Assembly (NCBI RefSeq): GCF_029872155.1 | Contig: NZ_JARXLA010000002.1 | Location: 248,001-312,000, forward strand | From: Hyphomicrobium sp. D-2 | GTDB lineage: Bacteria; Pseudomonadota; Alphaproteobacteria; Rhizobiales; Hyphomicrobiaceae | Direction: 5' to 3' | Length of the DNA stretch: 64,000 nucleotides | In this document: one piece after another, positions 24,631 to 32,795 of the stretch | How the letters are laid out: every line of letters begins with the position of its first letter | Position numbering within the stretch: the first letter of the stretch is position 1 | Made by a program: the position numbers and the translations under genes | The notes under the pieces: generated by a model | Seen by the model: only the letters and a program-made list of their open reading frames with translations | Database searches by the model: none | What the model was told of the DNA's origin: nothing

Positions 24631-24660
24631 GGCATCGGCGTCACGCGCCGGTGCCTTTTT
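24631..24660 (+). terminator. Terminator of the nrdAB operon
   Basis: GGCATCGGCG (24631-24640) pairs with CGCCGGTGCC (24646-24655), followed by TTTTT. Located 69 bp after the nrdB stop. Confidence 0.85.
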
Positions 24661-24827
24661 GTTGGCGTCGACAACGGCCGATAAGGCTGGGCAGCCATTA
24701 GGGCTGGAATTCGCGAAGCTACTTGCTATTCTGCATTCTTTGCAGCCTGACAGTTATATTTGAGGATCAAAATTTCATATTTGGCGAAGTGACCCTTCGC
24801 GATATTTGCAAATTGGAGGAGCTGGTT

Positions 24828-25955
24828 GTGCGTGGACCGCAAACGGATTACCTCAATGAATTGATTGCCAAAGTATACGATGCCGCTTTCGATTCATCGC
24901 TTTGGTCTCCCACTTTGCATGAAATTTCCGGCGCGCTCGGCGCCAGCGGCGCGGTGGTTTTCGGCGCTCCGCTTGGGATCAATGGGACGCGTTGTTCGCC
25001 GGGGCTGTGCGAAACTATGGATTGGTTTTTTCGCGAAGGCATCGCGATGAACAATCCGCGGCCCGAGCGCGCGATGCGCCTGCGACACAAATCGCCGGTG
25101 CTGTGCGAAAGCGACATGTTCTCACCATGGGAGCTGGAACACCTTCCCTATAACGCGGCGGTGAACCGGTTCTATCGTTGGGAGATGGGGGGCATTTTCA
25201 GCCGCGCCGACGACGCGCCGCTGTTTTTTACTGTAACGCGTGGACGCAACACCGAGCGGTTTGGTTCTGCTGAAAAGGAATTGATGGCAGCTCTGTTTCC
25301 GCATTTTGAAAGGGCGGCGCAGGTTGCGTTGAGGCTGAACCTGGCCGAGGCCAACGGCATGATCAACGCCTTCGAGCATACGGCGACGGCTGCGGTACTG
25401 CTGGGAGCCAGCGGCCGTACGCTGAACCTCAATCCCTCAGCGGAACTGCTGATGGGGCCGGATCTTAGTGTGTGTAACCGGCGTCTGGAGGCCAAGGATC
25501 CACGTTCCAACCGCGATTTGCAGGCGCTGGTCCACGATCTGACCCTGTGTCCGCCGCAGCTGACAAAGCGCGCCATTTCGTCCGCTGTCACTGTGCGCCG
25601 TGGCAACGGCAACCCGATCGTTGTCCATGGCTTGCCTCTCAGTGAGGTCGGCAGGGATCGAAACATCTTCCAGGAGGCGTGCGCGGTACTGGTGTTGGTG
25701 TCTACGGACGACCGCCGGCTGCCATCTGCGAGTTTGTTGTCGCAGACCTACGGCCTGACCGGAGCGGAAGCGCGATTGGCCTGCCTGCTAAGTGAGGGGC
25801 TTGACCTCGGCGAGGCGGCGGACAGGCTGCGGGTGACGCGGCACACGGTCCGTAGCCAACTGAAATCCGTCATGCATAAGACCCGGACAAACAGGCAGGC
25901 CGAACTCGTGTCGCTGCTGGCGCATCTGGCGATTGTGCCCGGGAGCAAACGCTGA
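24828..25955 (+). CDS. LuxR-family transcriptional regulator
   Basis: 375 residues from GTG 24828, chosen because GGAGGA sits seven bases upstream; the frame stays open to 24723. The C-terminal 65 residues form a LuxR/FixJ HTH: YGLTGAEARLACLLSEGLDL, then EAADRLRVTRHTVRSQLKSV. The N-terminal 300 residues resemble a PAS/GAF-like sensory region with no residues that reveal the ligand (not an AHL-binding signature). It is a single gene between nrdAB and a membrane-protein gene. Targets unknown. Confidence 0.8.
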   Translation: MRGPQTDYLNELIAKVYDAAFDSSLWSPTLHEISGALGASGAVVFGAPLGINGTRCSPGLCETMDWFFREGIAMNNPRPERAMRLRHKSPVLCESDMFSPWELEHLPYNAAVNRFYRWEMGGIFSRADDAPLFFTVTRGRNTERFGSAEKELMAALFPHFERAAQVALRLNLAEANGMINAFEHTATAAVLLGASGRTLNLNPSAELLMGPDLSVCNRRLEAKDPRSNRDLQALVHDLTLCPPQLTKRAISSAVTVRRGNGNPIVVHGLPLSEVGRDRNIFQEACAVLVLVSTDDRRLPSASLLSQTYGLTGAEARLACLLSEGLDLGEAADRLRVTRHTVRSQLKSVMHKTRTNRQAELVSLLAHLAIVPGSKR

Positions 25956-26088
25956 GTGGGTGCCAGAATGAAAAGCAGCGTTGGCGGAATATTTGCGTTC
26001 GGCGGTTAGGATGGTGGGTTGAGCGTGCCAATCGTGGCGCCGCCCGCAGTAGGCAGTGGATGAAGACTGCCGCAATCGGAGCAGCCTG

Positions 26089-26622
26089 ATGGAAGACTCC
26101 AACGTAGAAGCGTCCGCCACACCCGCCTCCACCCACAGCTGGCAAAGCTTCCTTGTACGCAAATTGCCATACATTGCGCTGTTGGCGCTAACGATCGGCG
26201 GCGTCGCGTTTACCAGCATCGCCAACACGCCGCTTATTCGCTATTGGGAAATTCTGGCGGTGCTGACGGGGCTGCTGTGCATCTTCACCGCCTGGCCGCA
26301 TTACGATGGTCAGGGGCGGCTGCAATTGATCCTGCGCCAGTCGGCGCATTGGCTCGCGATCATTGTGGCGATGCGCATCGTGTTGATGCCTGGCATCCAG
26401 ACCATGTTCACCGGGCCCGCAACGGGCTATGCGCTGCTGCTCATTCTGGCGCTCGGGACATTTCTGGCCGGATTGAACATCTCGCTGGAGCTCTGCGTGT
26501 TGGGGCTGGTGATGGCGGCTGCGGTGCCGGCCATGTTGTGGCTGAAGCAGACTGCGCTGCTGGCGGTTCTGATCGGTGCGGCCGGTGTTGCGTTGTTCGC
26601 GGTGTTGTGGCGTCGCAAGTGA
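26089..26622 (+). CDS. Hypothetical integral membrane protein
   Basis: 177 residues from ATG 26089 (MEDSNVEASATPASTHSW). Five probable membrane helices: 24-44, 51-68, 82-104, 107-129 and 148-172, with short loops and a basic end (LWRRK). No motif recognised. It follows the LuxR gene by 130 bp and converges on the AI-2E-type gene. Confidence 0.65.
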   Translation: MEDSNVEASATPASTHSWQSFLVRKLPYIALLALTIGGVAFTSIANTPLIRYWEILAVLTGLLCIFTAWPHYDGQGRLQLILRQSAHWLAIIVAMRIVLMPGIQTMFTGPATGYALLLILALGTFLAGLNISLELCVLGLVMAAAVPAMLWLKQTALLAVLIGAAGVALFAVLWRRK

Positions 26623-26679
26623 CCGACGTTTGCCTGCGTTTATTGATCGAGCATGATCGGTCTTCTTGCAGGCAACGTT

Positions 26680-27723
26680 TTACGTGACAGCCGGTGTTTC
26701 TTCGGGTGCTGGCGAGGACACATAAAAGGTGTCGAGGGCAGCCATGATCACCACTGTCAGCGGTGCGGCGAGAATGATGCCTAGCGTTCCAAACAGCACG
26801 CCGAATGTGAAGATCGCCACGATCAGCACCACAGGTGCCAACGACAGCGTTCTGCTCTGAATATAGGGCGTGATCAGATAGCCTTCGACCGCGCTTGCAA
26901 TCGTGAATACGAACAGCACGTAGAGCGACAGCGTTATGCCCTGGGGCATCACGGCGAGTGCAGCAATGCCCATCGCGATGATGGTGCCAACATAGGGAAT
27001 GAACGACAGCAGGCCTGCCAGCATTGCCAACGCGCCGGCCTCTTCGACACCGAACAGCCACAGGCCAATGCCGGTGAACAGTGCGTTCAACACCACAACG
27101 ACGAGCTGGGTCGACAGCCACAGTCTCAGCAGGCGGGCGGCGCGGTCGAAAAACTGGCGGATCTTGTTGCGGTAATCACCGGGAATGAAACGCAAGGCAC
27201 CGTCCACGTATTGTGTCGGGCTTAAGGCGAAATACAACGCAGCAAACATCAGCAGCGTGAGATAGGCCAGCACGCTGCCGATCGACGACAGTATGCTGGT
27301 TAGCCGGGCGCTAACCGGTCCTGCGATCGTCGTCATGTCGAATGGCAGCGAGAGTTTCTCCAGCAGCACAACGGACGGATGGCTTTCCAGGTTGAGCTTG
27401 ATGGATTCGATGGTGTTGGGAATGTCCACCGCCAGTTCATCGAACTGGGTCCACAGGCGTGAACCGAACAGGAAGAACGGCCAGCCGACCACCAACACGA
27501 AAAGTGCCGCCGCGATCAGAATTGCGAGCGGACGGGGTACGCCTGCATATCGGGTGATGGGGCGGGCGATTGAACAGAGCGCCAGTGCCACCAGCATCGC
27601 TGCAAACGTCACCAGAAGCACATTCGACAGATACCAGCCCGCTACCGCTGCAATGCCGAAAGCGGCGGCGGTGCGCAGGTTCATCGGAGCAGGGGCTGCC
27701 GGTTGCGGCGGAAGTGGTGTCAT
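26680..27723 (-). CDS. AI-2E / PerM-family membrane protein
   Basis: 347 residues from ATG 27723 (MTPLPPQPAAPAPMNLRTAA); an upstream frame to 27882 has no better start. Typical topology: three N-terminal helices, a long amphipathic region (about 95-180), then four or five C-terminal helices including LLSFIPYVGTIIAMGIAALA, the family's conserved core. Members include putative AI-2 exporters, PerM-type permeases and Na+/H+ antiporters, so the substrate is open. Confidence 0.85.
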   Translation of the reverse strand: MTPLPPQPAAPAPMNLRTAAAFGIAAVAGWYLSNVLLVTFAAMLVALALCSIARPITRYAGVPRPLAILIAAALFVLVVGWPFFLFGSRLWTQFDELAVDIPNTIESIKLNLESHPSVVLLEKLSLPFDMTTIAGPVSARLTSILSSIGSVLAYLTLLMFAALYFALSPTQYVDGALRFIPGDYRNKIRQFFDRAARLLRLWLSTQLVVVVLNALFTGIGLWLFGVEEAGALAMLAGLLSFIPYVGTIIAMGIAALAVMPQGITLSLYVLFVFTIASAVEGYLITPYIQSRTLSLAPVVLIVAIFTFGVLFGTLGIILAAPLTVVIMAALDTFYVSSPAPEETPAVT

Positions 27724-27992
27724 GGCAGCCGCAAGCTTAGATGCAGTCCCTTGATAATCTACTGCGTACGGATGGTAACGGATTCCATAACTCTGCCGGA
27801 CTGCGGGTAGGCGCCTGATGGCGGCCTGCCCGATGGGCGCGCCCGGGAATGGCGAACTCCGCAGTCTGGCGGACACCCCCAACTAGTATGGGTGATGGCG
27901 GGGCCTCCCCGGGCGCTGGAGCATTGTCAGTGTTCCATCCGCCGTGGGCATCACCCAAATGGGCTATGCCGCAGGCTCGGGGCCGGGATGGG

Positions 27993-28697
27993 TTAATTGC
28001 GCGAGCGCTGCCGGATGAGGTGCATTGTCAGCAATGCCAGTGCCGGCAGCGTCGTGGCGGCCGCGAAAACCAGCGCGATGCCGAGCCAACCCTCCGCCGT
28101 TGCGCCAACAAATGCGTAGAGCGCTGCGATGCCAAAGTTGGCCAGGGTGGTGGTAATCAGAACCGGTGCTGCCGGCATGCCCAGGGCGGCCGCTGCAATG
28201 ACGGATATTTCCGCCAGGATCGGCACCGGGCGGGCAACAACCAGCGCGACGGCCCCGTATTGTTTCAGCATGGCCGTAGCGGAGGTGAACTCCTTCTGCT
28301 CGCGTTCGTCGGCGGATGAGAAGTCGCGTCCAACGCTCCTGCCGAGCAGGAAGCCCCACACGCAGGCCAGCGACAGGCCGATTGTCCCGGCAACGGTGGC
28401 CGCAGTGCTACCTATCAGTCCGCCCATGAGGGCAATGACCAGGGCCGAGGGGATGGCAAGAAGCAGATCAGCCACAAGCAGGGCAATGCCGATGGCCGCC
28501 ACCGCGAGGGAGGATTCCGGAGCAGTCATCCAATCGCGGATGATGAGATCGAACCGATCCCCCAGAACAACAAGCGGAACAGAAACGCCGATTACGAGCG
28601 CGATGGTCCAGGCAGTATATTTCGCGATCAGGCCCCAGGCCTTGGAGGTGCGCGTTGGTGAGTGCGGGCTGGGGAGGGGCTCTTGCTGCACGTGCAT
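27993..28697 (-). CDS. VTT-domain (DedA/TVP38-like) membrane protein
   Basis: 234 residues, five or six hydrophobic segments. The central block VALVVARPVPILAEISVIAA, then ALGMPAAPVLITTTLANFGI, fits the VTT/SNARE-associated domain of TVP38/DedA proteins, including the Arg-Pro and Gly residues of the re-entrant loop. Such proteins act in lipid or proton-dependent membrane transport. Start ATG 28697. It is probably a separate transcript from the AI-2E-type gene 270 bp downstream. Confidence 0.7.
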   Translation of the reverse strand: MHVQQEPLPSPHSPTRTSKAWGLIAKYTAWTIALVIGVSVPLVVLGDRFDLIIRDWMTAPESSLAVAAIGIALLVADLLLAIPSALVIALMGGLIGSTAATVAGTIGLSLACVWGFLLGRSVGRDFSSADEREQKEFTSATAMLKQYGAVALVVARPVPILAEISVIAAAALGMPAAPVLITTTLANFGIAALYAFVGATAEGWLGIALVFAAATTLPALALLTMHLIRQRSRN

Positions 28698-28878
28698 CCG
28701 TCCCCGTCATCAGCCTATCGCAGGAATGCGCGGGCCAACCTTAAAACGCTAGCTGTCAGGGTGAGAAGCGTTTTTCCGCAGAACTTCGGCGCCGTTGCCC
28801 GAGGGTGCGTATTAGCGGAGCGGGAAGTTCAGATCCTCCCGCATCCAGCACAGGCTTTCGCCGCGCGTCAGCTGCTGA

Positions 28879-29091
28879 TCAGTCCGTCGCCAGACGTCTG
28901 GCCTGCACATAGGGGCGCAACTCGCGCCACAGGCGATGGTAATCGTTGGCGTTGCGCCGCTGCTCATCCAGCTCATCGGCCAGGCGCGAAGCCTCACGCA
29001 GACGCTCCATCTCGCGAATGGCCTGCTCGACTTGTTCTCTGGTCATGGCGGAAATGTCCTGTTGGGCACCCGCAGAAATCACGTTGGTCAT
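28879..29091 (-). CDS. Small coiled-coil-like protein
   Basis: 70 residues from ATG 29091: a predicted long charged helix (MTREQVEQAIREMERLREAS, then LADELDEQRRNANDYHRLW) ending in RRLATD. The larger open frame to 29712 is antisense to the tautomerase gene and is not credible. Not recognised; conserved small helical proteins of this type are common in the order. Confidence 0.5.
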   Translation of the reverse strand: MTNVISAGAQQDISAMTREQVEQAIREMERLREASRLADELDEQRRNANDYHRLWRELRPYVQARRLATD

Positions 29092-29343
29092 GGGCGGATA
29101 ATAACGGTATTTGGGCCGATGAAACAATATGAAACAGTTTGTGCATCGCACACATCTGAAGTGCCACCCATCCGGGTAGGAATTTTCTGCGCCGCGCAAC
29201 ATTGGGCACGAACCGACGTGGCGTGGCGGCTTCGACGATGGTGGCAGGCAGGTTATGCGCATGGCGTGTTGTTTGCTGGCGCGCACATGACTACACAGTT
29301 CCGAGGTTTCACCTTTCCGCAAACGCAACCCCGGTGAATTGCT

Positions 29344-29733
29344 ATGCCGCTGCTCCGCTTCGATCTGATTGAAGGCCGCACTGACGACGAACTGAAGACG
29401 CTGCTGGATGCCGCGCATCGCGCGATGCTGGCCGCGTTCAAGGTGCCGGAGCGCGACCGCTATCAGATCGTCACCGAACACAAGCCCTCGCGTATGATCA
29501 TGGAGGACACGGGGCTGGGTTTCGCGCGCACGGAAAAGGCCGTGCTGCTGCAGGTGATTTCGCGACCGCGCGGCAAGGAGGCCAAGCAGACATTTTACCG
29601 GTTGCTGGTGGAGGAGCTGGAAAAGAGCTGCGGGATTGCGCCCACGGACGTCATGATCTCGATGGTCGAGAATACGGACGAAGATTGGTCTTTCGGCCTT
29701 GGCCGTGCGCAATTCCTTGAAGGCGACCTGTAA
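29344..29733 (+). CDS. Tautomerase-family protein
   Basis: 129 residues; starts MPLLRFDLIEGRTDDELKTL, so Pro becomes the N-terminal catalytic residue after Met removal, as in 4-oxalocrotonate tautomerase and malonate semialdehyde decarboxylase relatives. YQIVTEHKPSRMIMEDTG and FSFGLGRAQFL-like tail (actual DWSFGLGRAQF) match the single-chain Tautomerase_2 type. The substrate is unknown. A single gene. Confidence 0.85.
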   Translation: MPLLRFDLIEGRTDDELKTLLDAAHRAMLAAFKVPERDRYQIVTEHKPSRMIMEDTGLGFARTEKAVLLQVISRPRGKEAKQTFYRLLVEELEKSCGIAPTDVMISMVENTDEDWSFGLGRAQFLEGDL

Positions 29734-29867
29734 GATCTTCCAGAAATACCGGGCGCGCGGATCAATCAGTCCGCGCGCAGGTGTTCAGACTTGTTCAGAT
29801 TTCCGTTGTGCCGGATGCACGCGCCGGACACGCGCGCTTAAGCTGCGTCGGCAGCGCGTTTTGCAAG

Positions 29868-30542
29868 TCAGGTTTCTTTGGATTTGGCGCTGGACTTGGT
29901 GCCCGCCTCGCGCTCTGAAACCGCATTTTTGGCGGCAAGGGCTTCGACTTCAACCTTCGGGGCGTGATCGGCCAAAAGGGAGCGCAACATGCGCACGACG
30001 CGTAGCGCCGGCCCCTTTGAGCAGCACTGAATTGAAATGCGCGCGCCCTCGAACAGCAGGAAAACTTCGTCGGCAACCTGCTCGGGCTCGCCGTAACCGG
30101 CTTCGCTGAACAGGCGAACGAGCTGATCGCGTTTGCGGGTTTTGTAATCGTCGATGATCTGGCGCGCGGGGTGATCGATCTCGCGCATTTCGACGGCGGC
30201 GTTCGCCATCGCGCAGCCCCGTTCGGAGCAGTCGGTCAGAACCTGCTCGACGTGCTGGACCCAGGCTTCAATCTGGGCGTGGGGATCGTCAGGGTAGGTG
30301 TCCCTCAGGCGCTGCCAGAGGTCGTCACCCTCCTTGGCGAGCTCCTGCAAGTAAGCCGAGATCAGTTCATCCTTGGAGCCAAAGTGACGGTAGAGCGTCA
30401 TCTTGTTGGTGGCGGCAGCCTCAGCAATGGCGTCAACACCTACGGCTCGGATGCCATGGCGGTAAAACAGATCGCGTGCCGCGGCAAGAATGCGCTCGCG
30501 CGGCGGTGGCTGCACAGCGGCGGTTTTGATGGTCTGTCCCAT
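29868..30542 (-). CDS. TetR-family repressor beside efflux genes
   Basis: 224 residues. N-terminal HTH: ARDLFYRHGIRAVGVDAIAE and AATNKMTLYRHFGSKDELIS. The remainder is a helical ligand-binding domain with Cys residues (SERGCAMANAAVEM, SIQCCSKGP), then a Lys/Ala-rich tail. Divergent from an azoreductase-like gene and RND efflux genes. Two near-identical operators lie between them, so it probably represses that operon until an electrophile or drug binds. Confidence 0.9.
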   Translation of the reverse strand: MGQTIKTAAVQPPPRERILAAARDLFYRHGIRAVGVDAIAEAAATNKMTLYRHFGSKDELISAYLQELAKEGDDLWQRLRDTYPDDPHAQIEAWVQHVEQVLTDCSERGCAMANAAVEMREIDHPARQIIDDYKTRKRDQLVRLFSEAGYGEPEQVADEVFLLFEGARISIQCCSKGPALRVVRMLRSLLADHAPKVEVEALAAKNAVSEREAGTKSSAKSKET

Positions 30543-30623
30543 TGCCTCTCTAAGTCCGGGCCTCGGTATACGGCTGCCCCTGGAAGTCTTGAGCCTTGGC
30601 GACTTGGCCTCTTGACATGGGGT

Positions 30624-30662
30624 GTTACCGGTCAGTATACCACGACGTTACTGGTCAGTAAC
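30624..30662. promoter_or_regulatory. Two TetR-type operators
   Basis: GTTACTGGTCAGTAAC (30647-30662) is a perfect palindrome around GT. TTACCGGTCAGTAT (30625-30638) is a second, imperfect copy; the centres are 23 bp apart. Located in the divergent tetR-azoR promoter region. Confidence 0.8.
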
Positions 30663-30770
30663 ATAGTGTGCGGCGGCTGTCATCCAAGACTTCGACCTCC
30701 TGATCCTGATCAGTGTTCTGCCTTTTCAGGGCAGGACGATACTGCACCGCACGAACCACGCGAGCGTCAA

Positions 30771-31460
30771 ATGCAGTCAGCACGTGCACCGCAATCGAAC
30801 GAGCGCCCGCCTTCCCGGAAGGTCGAGGGTCAAGGCCAATCGCACATTCTCTGCCTGACCAGCAGTCCACGGCGCGATACCTCTTATTCCAGTCTGGTAG
30901 CAATGCGCGTGCTCCGTGAGCTGCGTCAAGTCTATCCAGATGCAAGTGTCACGATTCGCGATCTGGCGCGGCATCCGCTGGCGCATATCGACGAAGACTT
31001 CGTCATTGCGACCCGATCGATCGCCGGCGCGCGCAACGATCGTCAGCGTGAAATGATCGATCGCTCCGATGTCCTGATCGATGAACTTCTGAGCGCGGAC
31101 ACGCTGGTCATTGCTGCGTCGATGATCAATTTCGGCATCCCCTCGACGCTCAAGGCGTGGGTCGATCACGTCATCCGCCCCGATCGCACGTTCCGTTACA
31201 CCGACAACGGTTCGCAGGGGCTGTTGCGTGGACGGCGGGCAATTCTGGTGCTGTCTCGCGGCGGCTTCTACAGCGCTGGCCCGCTTTCTGCATACGAGCA
31301 CGACGAAAGCTACCTGCGTTCGGTGCTGAACTTCATCGGTATCTCGGACGTGCAGACCATCCTGCTGGAAGGCATGGCGCTAGGGCCGGATTGCGCGGAG
31401 CGCGCGGTGGACGCGGCCCTGCGACGGGCTGGGGCGGTGGCTGGCGTTCTGGCGGGATGA
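30771..31460 (+). CDS. FMN-dependent NADH:quinone/azo oxidoreductase (AzoR-like)
   Basis: 229 residues from ATG 30771; the true start may be slightly different because no clear Shine-Dalgarno is visible. The flavodoxin-like fold begins ILCLTSSPRRDTSYSSLVAM. LVIAASMINFGIPSTLKAWV and DHVIRPDRTFRYTDNGSQGL are AzoR hallmark segments for FMN binding and the dimer. It reduces quinones and azo compounds by two electrons. Downstream of TetR operators and 110 bp ahead of the RND adaptor gene, suggesting one electrophile-responsive operon. Confidence 0.85.
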   Translation: MQSARAPQSNERPPSRKVEGQGQSHILCLTSSPRRDTSYSSLVAMRVLRELRQVYPDASVTIRDLARHPLAHIDEDFVIATRSIAGARNDRQREMIDRSDVLIDELLSADTLVIAASMINFGIPSTLKAWVDHVIRPDRTFRYTDNGSQGLLRGRRAILVLSRGGFYSAGPLSAYEHDESYLRSVLNFIGISDVQTILLEGMALGPDCAERAVDAALRRAGAVAGVLAG

Positions 31461-31569
31461 CACAATATTCCGGCAGCGGTCCAAAATCGGGACCGGGCCG
31501 GAGACGATTTACCGGAGCGGCGCAGGGGGCGCTTGTTCCGCAGCAATACAACCTATGGACGGATGGCAG

Positions 31570-32784
31570 ATGTCCTTCACTTCTCTCGCAAACTTCCGCA
31601 GCACTTCAGCGCGCGTGGCTACGTTTGCCTTGATCGGAACTTTCCTGGCCGGCTGCAATCAGGAGCAGGGCCCGGCAGCAGCGGCCTCCGCGCCACCGCC
31701 GCCGGCTGTTTCTGTCGCCAAGCCGGTGCAGAAGCAGGTGACCGAGCGCGATGAATATGTCGGCCGGTTCGTAGCCTATGACTACGTCGAGGTGCGGGCG
31801 CGCGTTTCCGGCTATCTGGAAAAGATTCACTTCAAGGACGGCCAGCTCGTGAAGGAGGGCGATCCGCTCTTCACCATTGATCCACGTCCGTTCCGTGCCG
31901 CTGTCGAACAGGCGAAAGCATCGATCGAGCAGGCCAAGGCGAACCTTGCGTTTGCCGAAAGCGACCGTAAGCGCGGCGAGAGCCTGCGTGCGGGCACCAC
32001 GATCACGCAGCAGGCGCTGGATCAGCGCTTGCAGGCTTCGCGTGTCGCGTCGGCGGGCGTTACAGCCCAGCAGGCCGCACTGGAGCAGGCCGAGCTGGAT
32101 CTCAGTTTCACCGAGCTTTCCGCGCCGATTTCCGGCCGCATCGGTGATCGCCGCGTGTCGGTGGGCAACCTCGTTTCGGGTGGCGCTTCCGGCAGCACCA
32201 CGATGCTGGCGACGATCGCATCCATCGATCCGATCCGCTTTGAGTTCACGATGGATGAAGCATCCTATCTGCGTTACCTGCGCATCGCGGGCGGTGAAGC
32301 CAGCGCTGCTGCCGACCGTGGCATGACGCTGCCGGTGCATCTGAAGCTGATCGACGAAGACACGTTCGGCCACGAGGGTCGGATCGACTTCGTTGATAAC
32401 GCGATCGATCGCTCAACCGGCACCATTCGTGGCCGTGCGCAGTTCGCAAATGCGGATGGCAAGCTGACGCCGGGCATGTTCGGCCGCGTGCAGATTGCAA
32501 CGTCCGCACCGACGACGGCGCTGCTGGTTCCCGATTCCGCCATCAGCACCGAGCAGGTGCGCAAGTTCGTTTACGTGGTGGGTGCCGACAACGTCGCGAC
32601 GCAGAAGTTCATCACGCTGGGTCAACTTGTCGATGGGTTGCGCGTCGTTGAAGGTCTGGCGGCCGACGACAACGTCATCGTCAACGGCCTGATGCGGGTG
32701 CGCCCCGGCGCTCCGGTAACCCCGGAAGTCGTTGCCATCGAACCGGACGGCACGCCGGCCACCTCTTCCATCCGCACCAATTAA
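31570..32784 (+). CDS. RND efflux periplasmic adaptor (AcrA/MexA type)
   Basis: 404 residues from ATG 31570 (an ATG at 31555 is also possible). The N-terminus has a lipoprotein signal ending LAGC. The lipoyl half-motif RARVSGYLEKIHFKDGQLVK (about residues 70-90) is followed by a coiled-coil hairpin (100-165), a second lipoyl half with LSAPISGRIGDRRVSVGNLV, and beta-barrel and membrane-proximal domains. It links the inner-membrane pump to an outer-membrane channel, whose gene is not in the window. 11 bp before the pump gene. Confidence 0.92.
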   Translation: MSFTSLANFRSTSARVATFALIGTFLAGCNQEQGPAAAASAPPPPAVSVAKPVQKQVTERDEYVGRFVAYDYVEVRARVSGYLEKIHFKDGQLVKEGDPLFTIDPRPFRAAVEQAKASIEQAKANLAFAESDRKRGESLRAGTTITQQALDQRLQASRVASAGVTAQQAALEQAELDLSFTELSAPISGRIGDRRVSVGNLVSGGASGSTTMLATIASIDPIRFEFTMDEASYLRYLRIAGGEASAAADRGMTLPVHLKLIDEDTFGHEGRIDFVDNAIDRSTGTIRGRAQFANADGKLTPGMFGRVQIATSAPTTALLVPDSAISTEQVRKFVYVVGADNVATQKFITLGQLVDGLRVVEGLAADDNVIVNGLMRVRPGAPVTPEVVAIEPDGTPATSSIRTN

Positions 32785-32795
32785 GGTAGGGCGCG

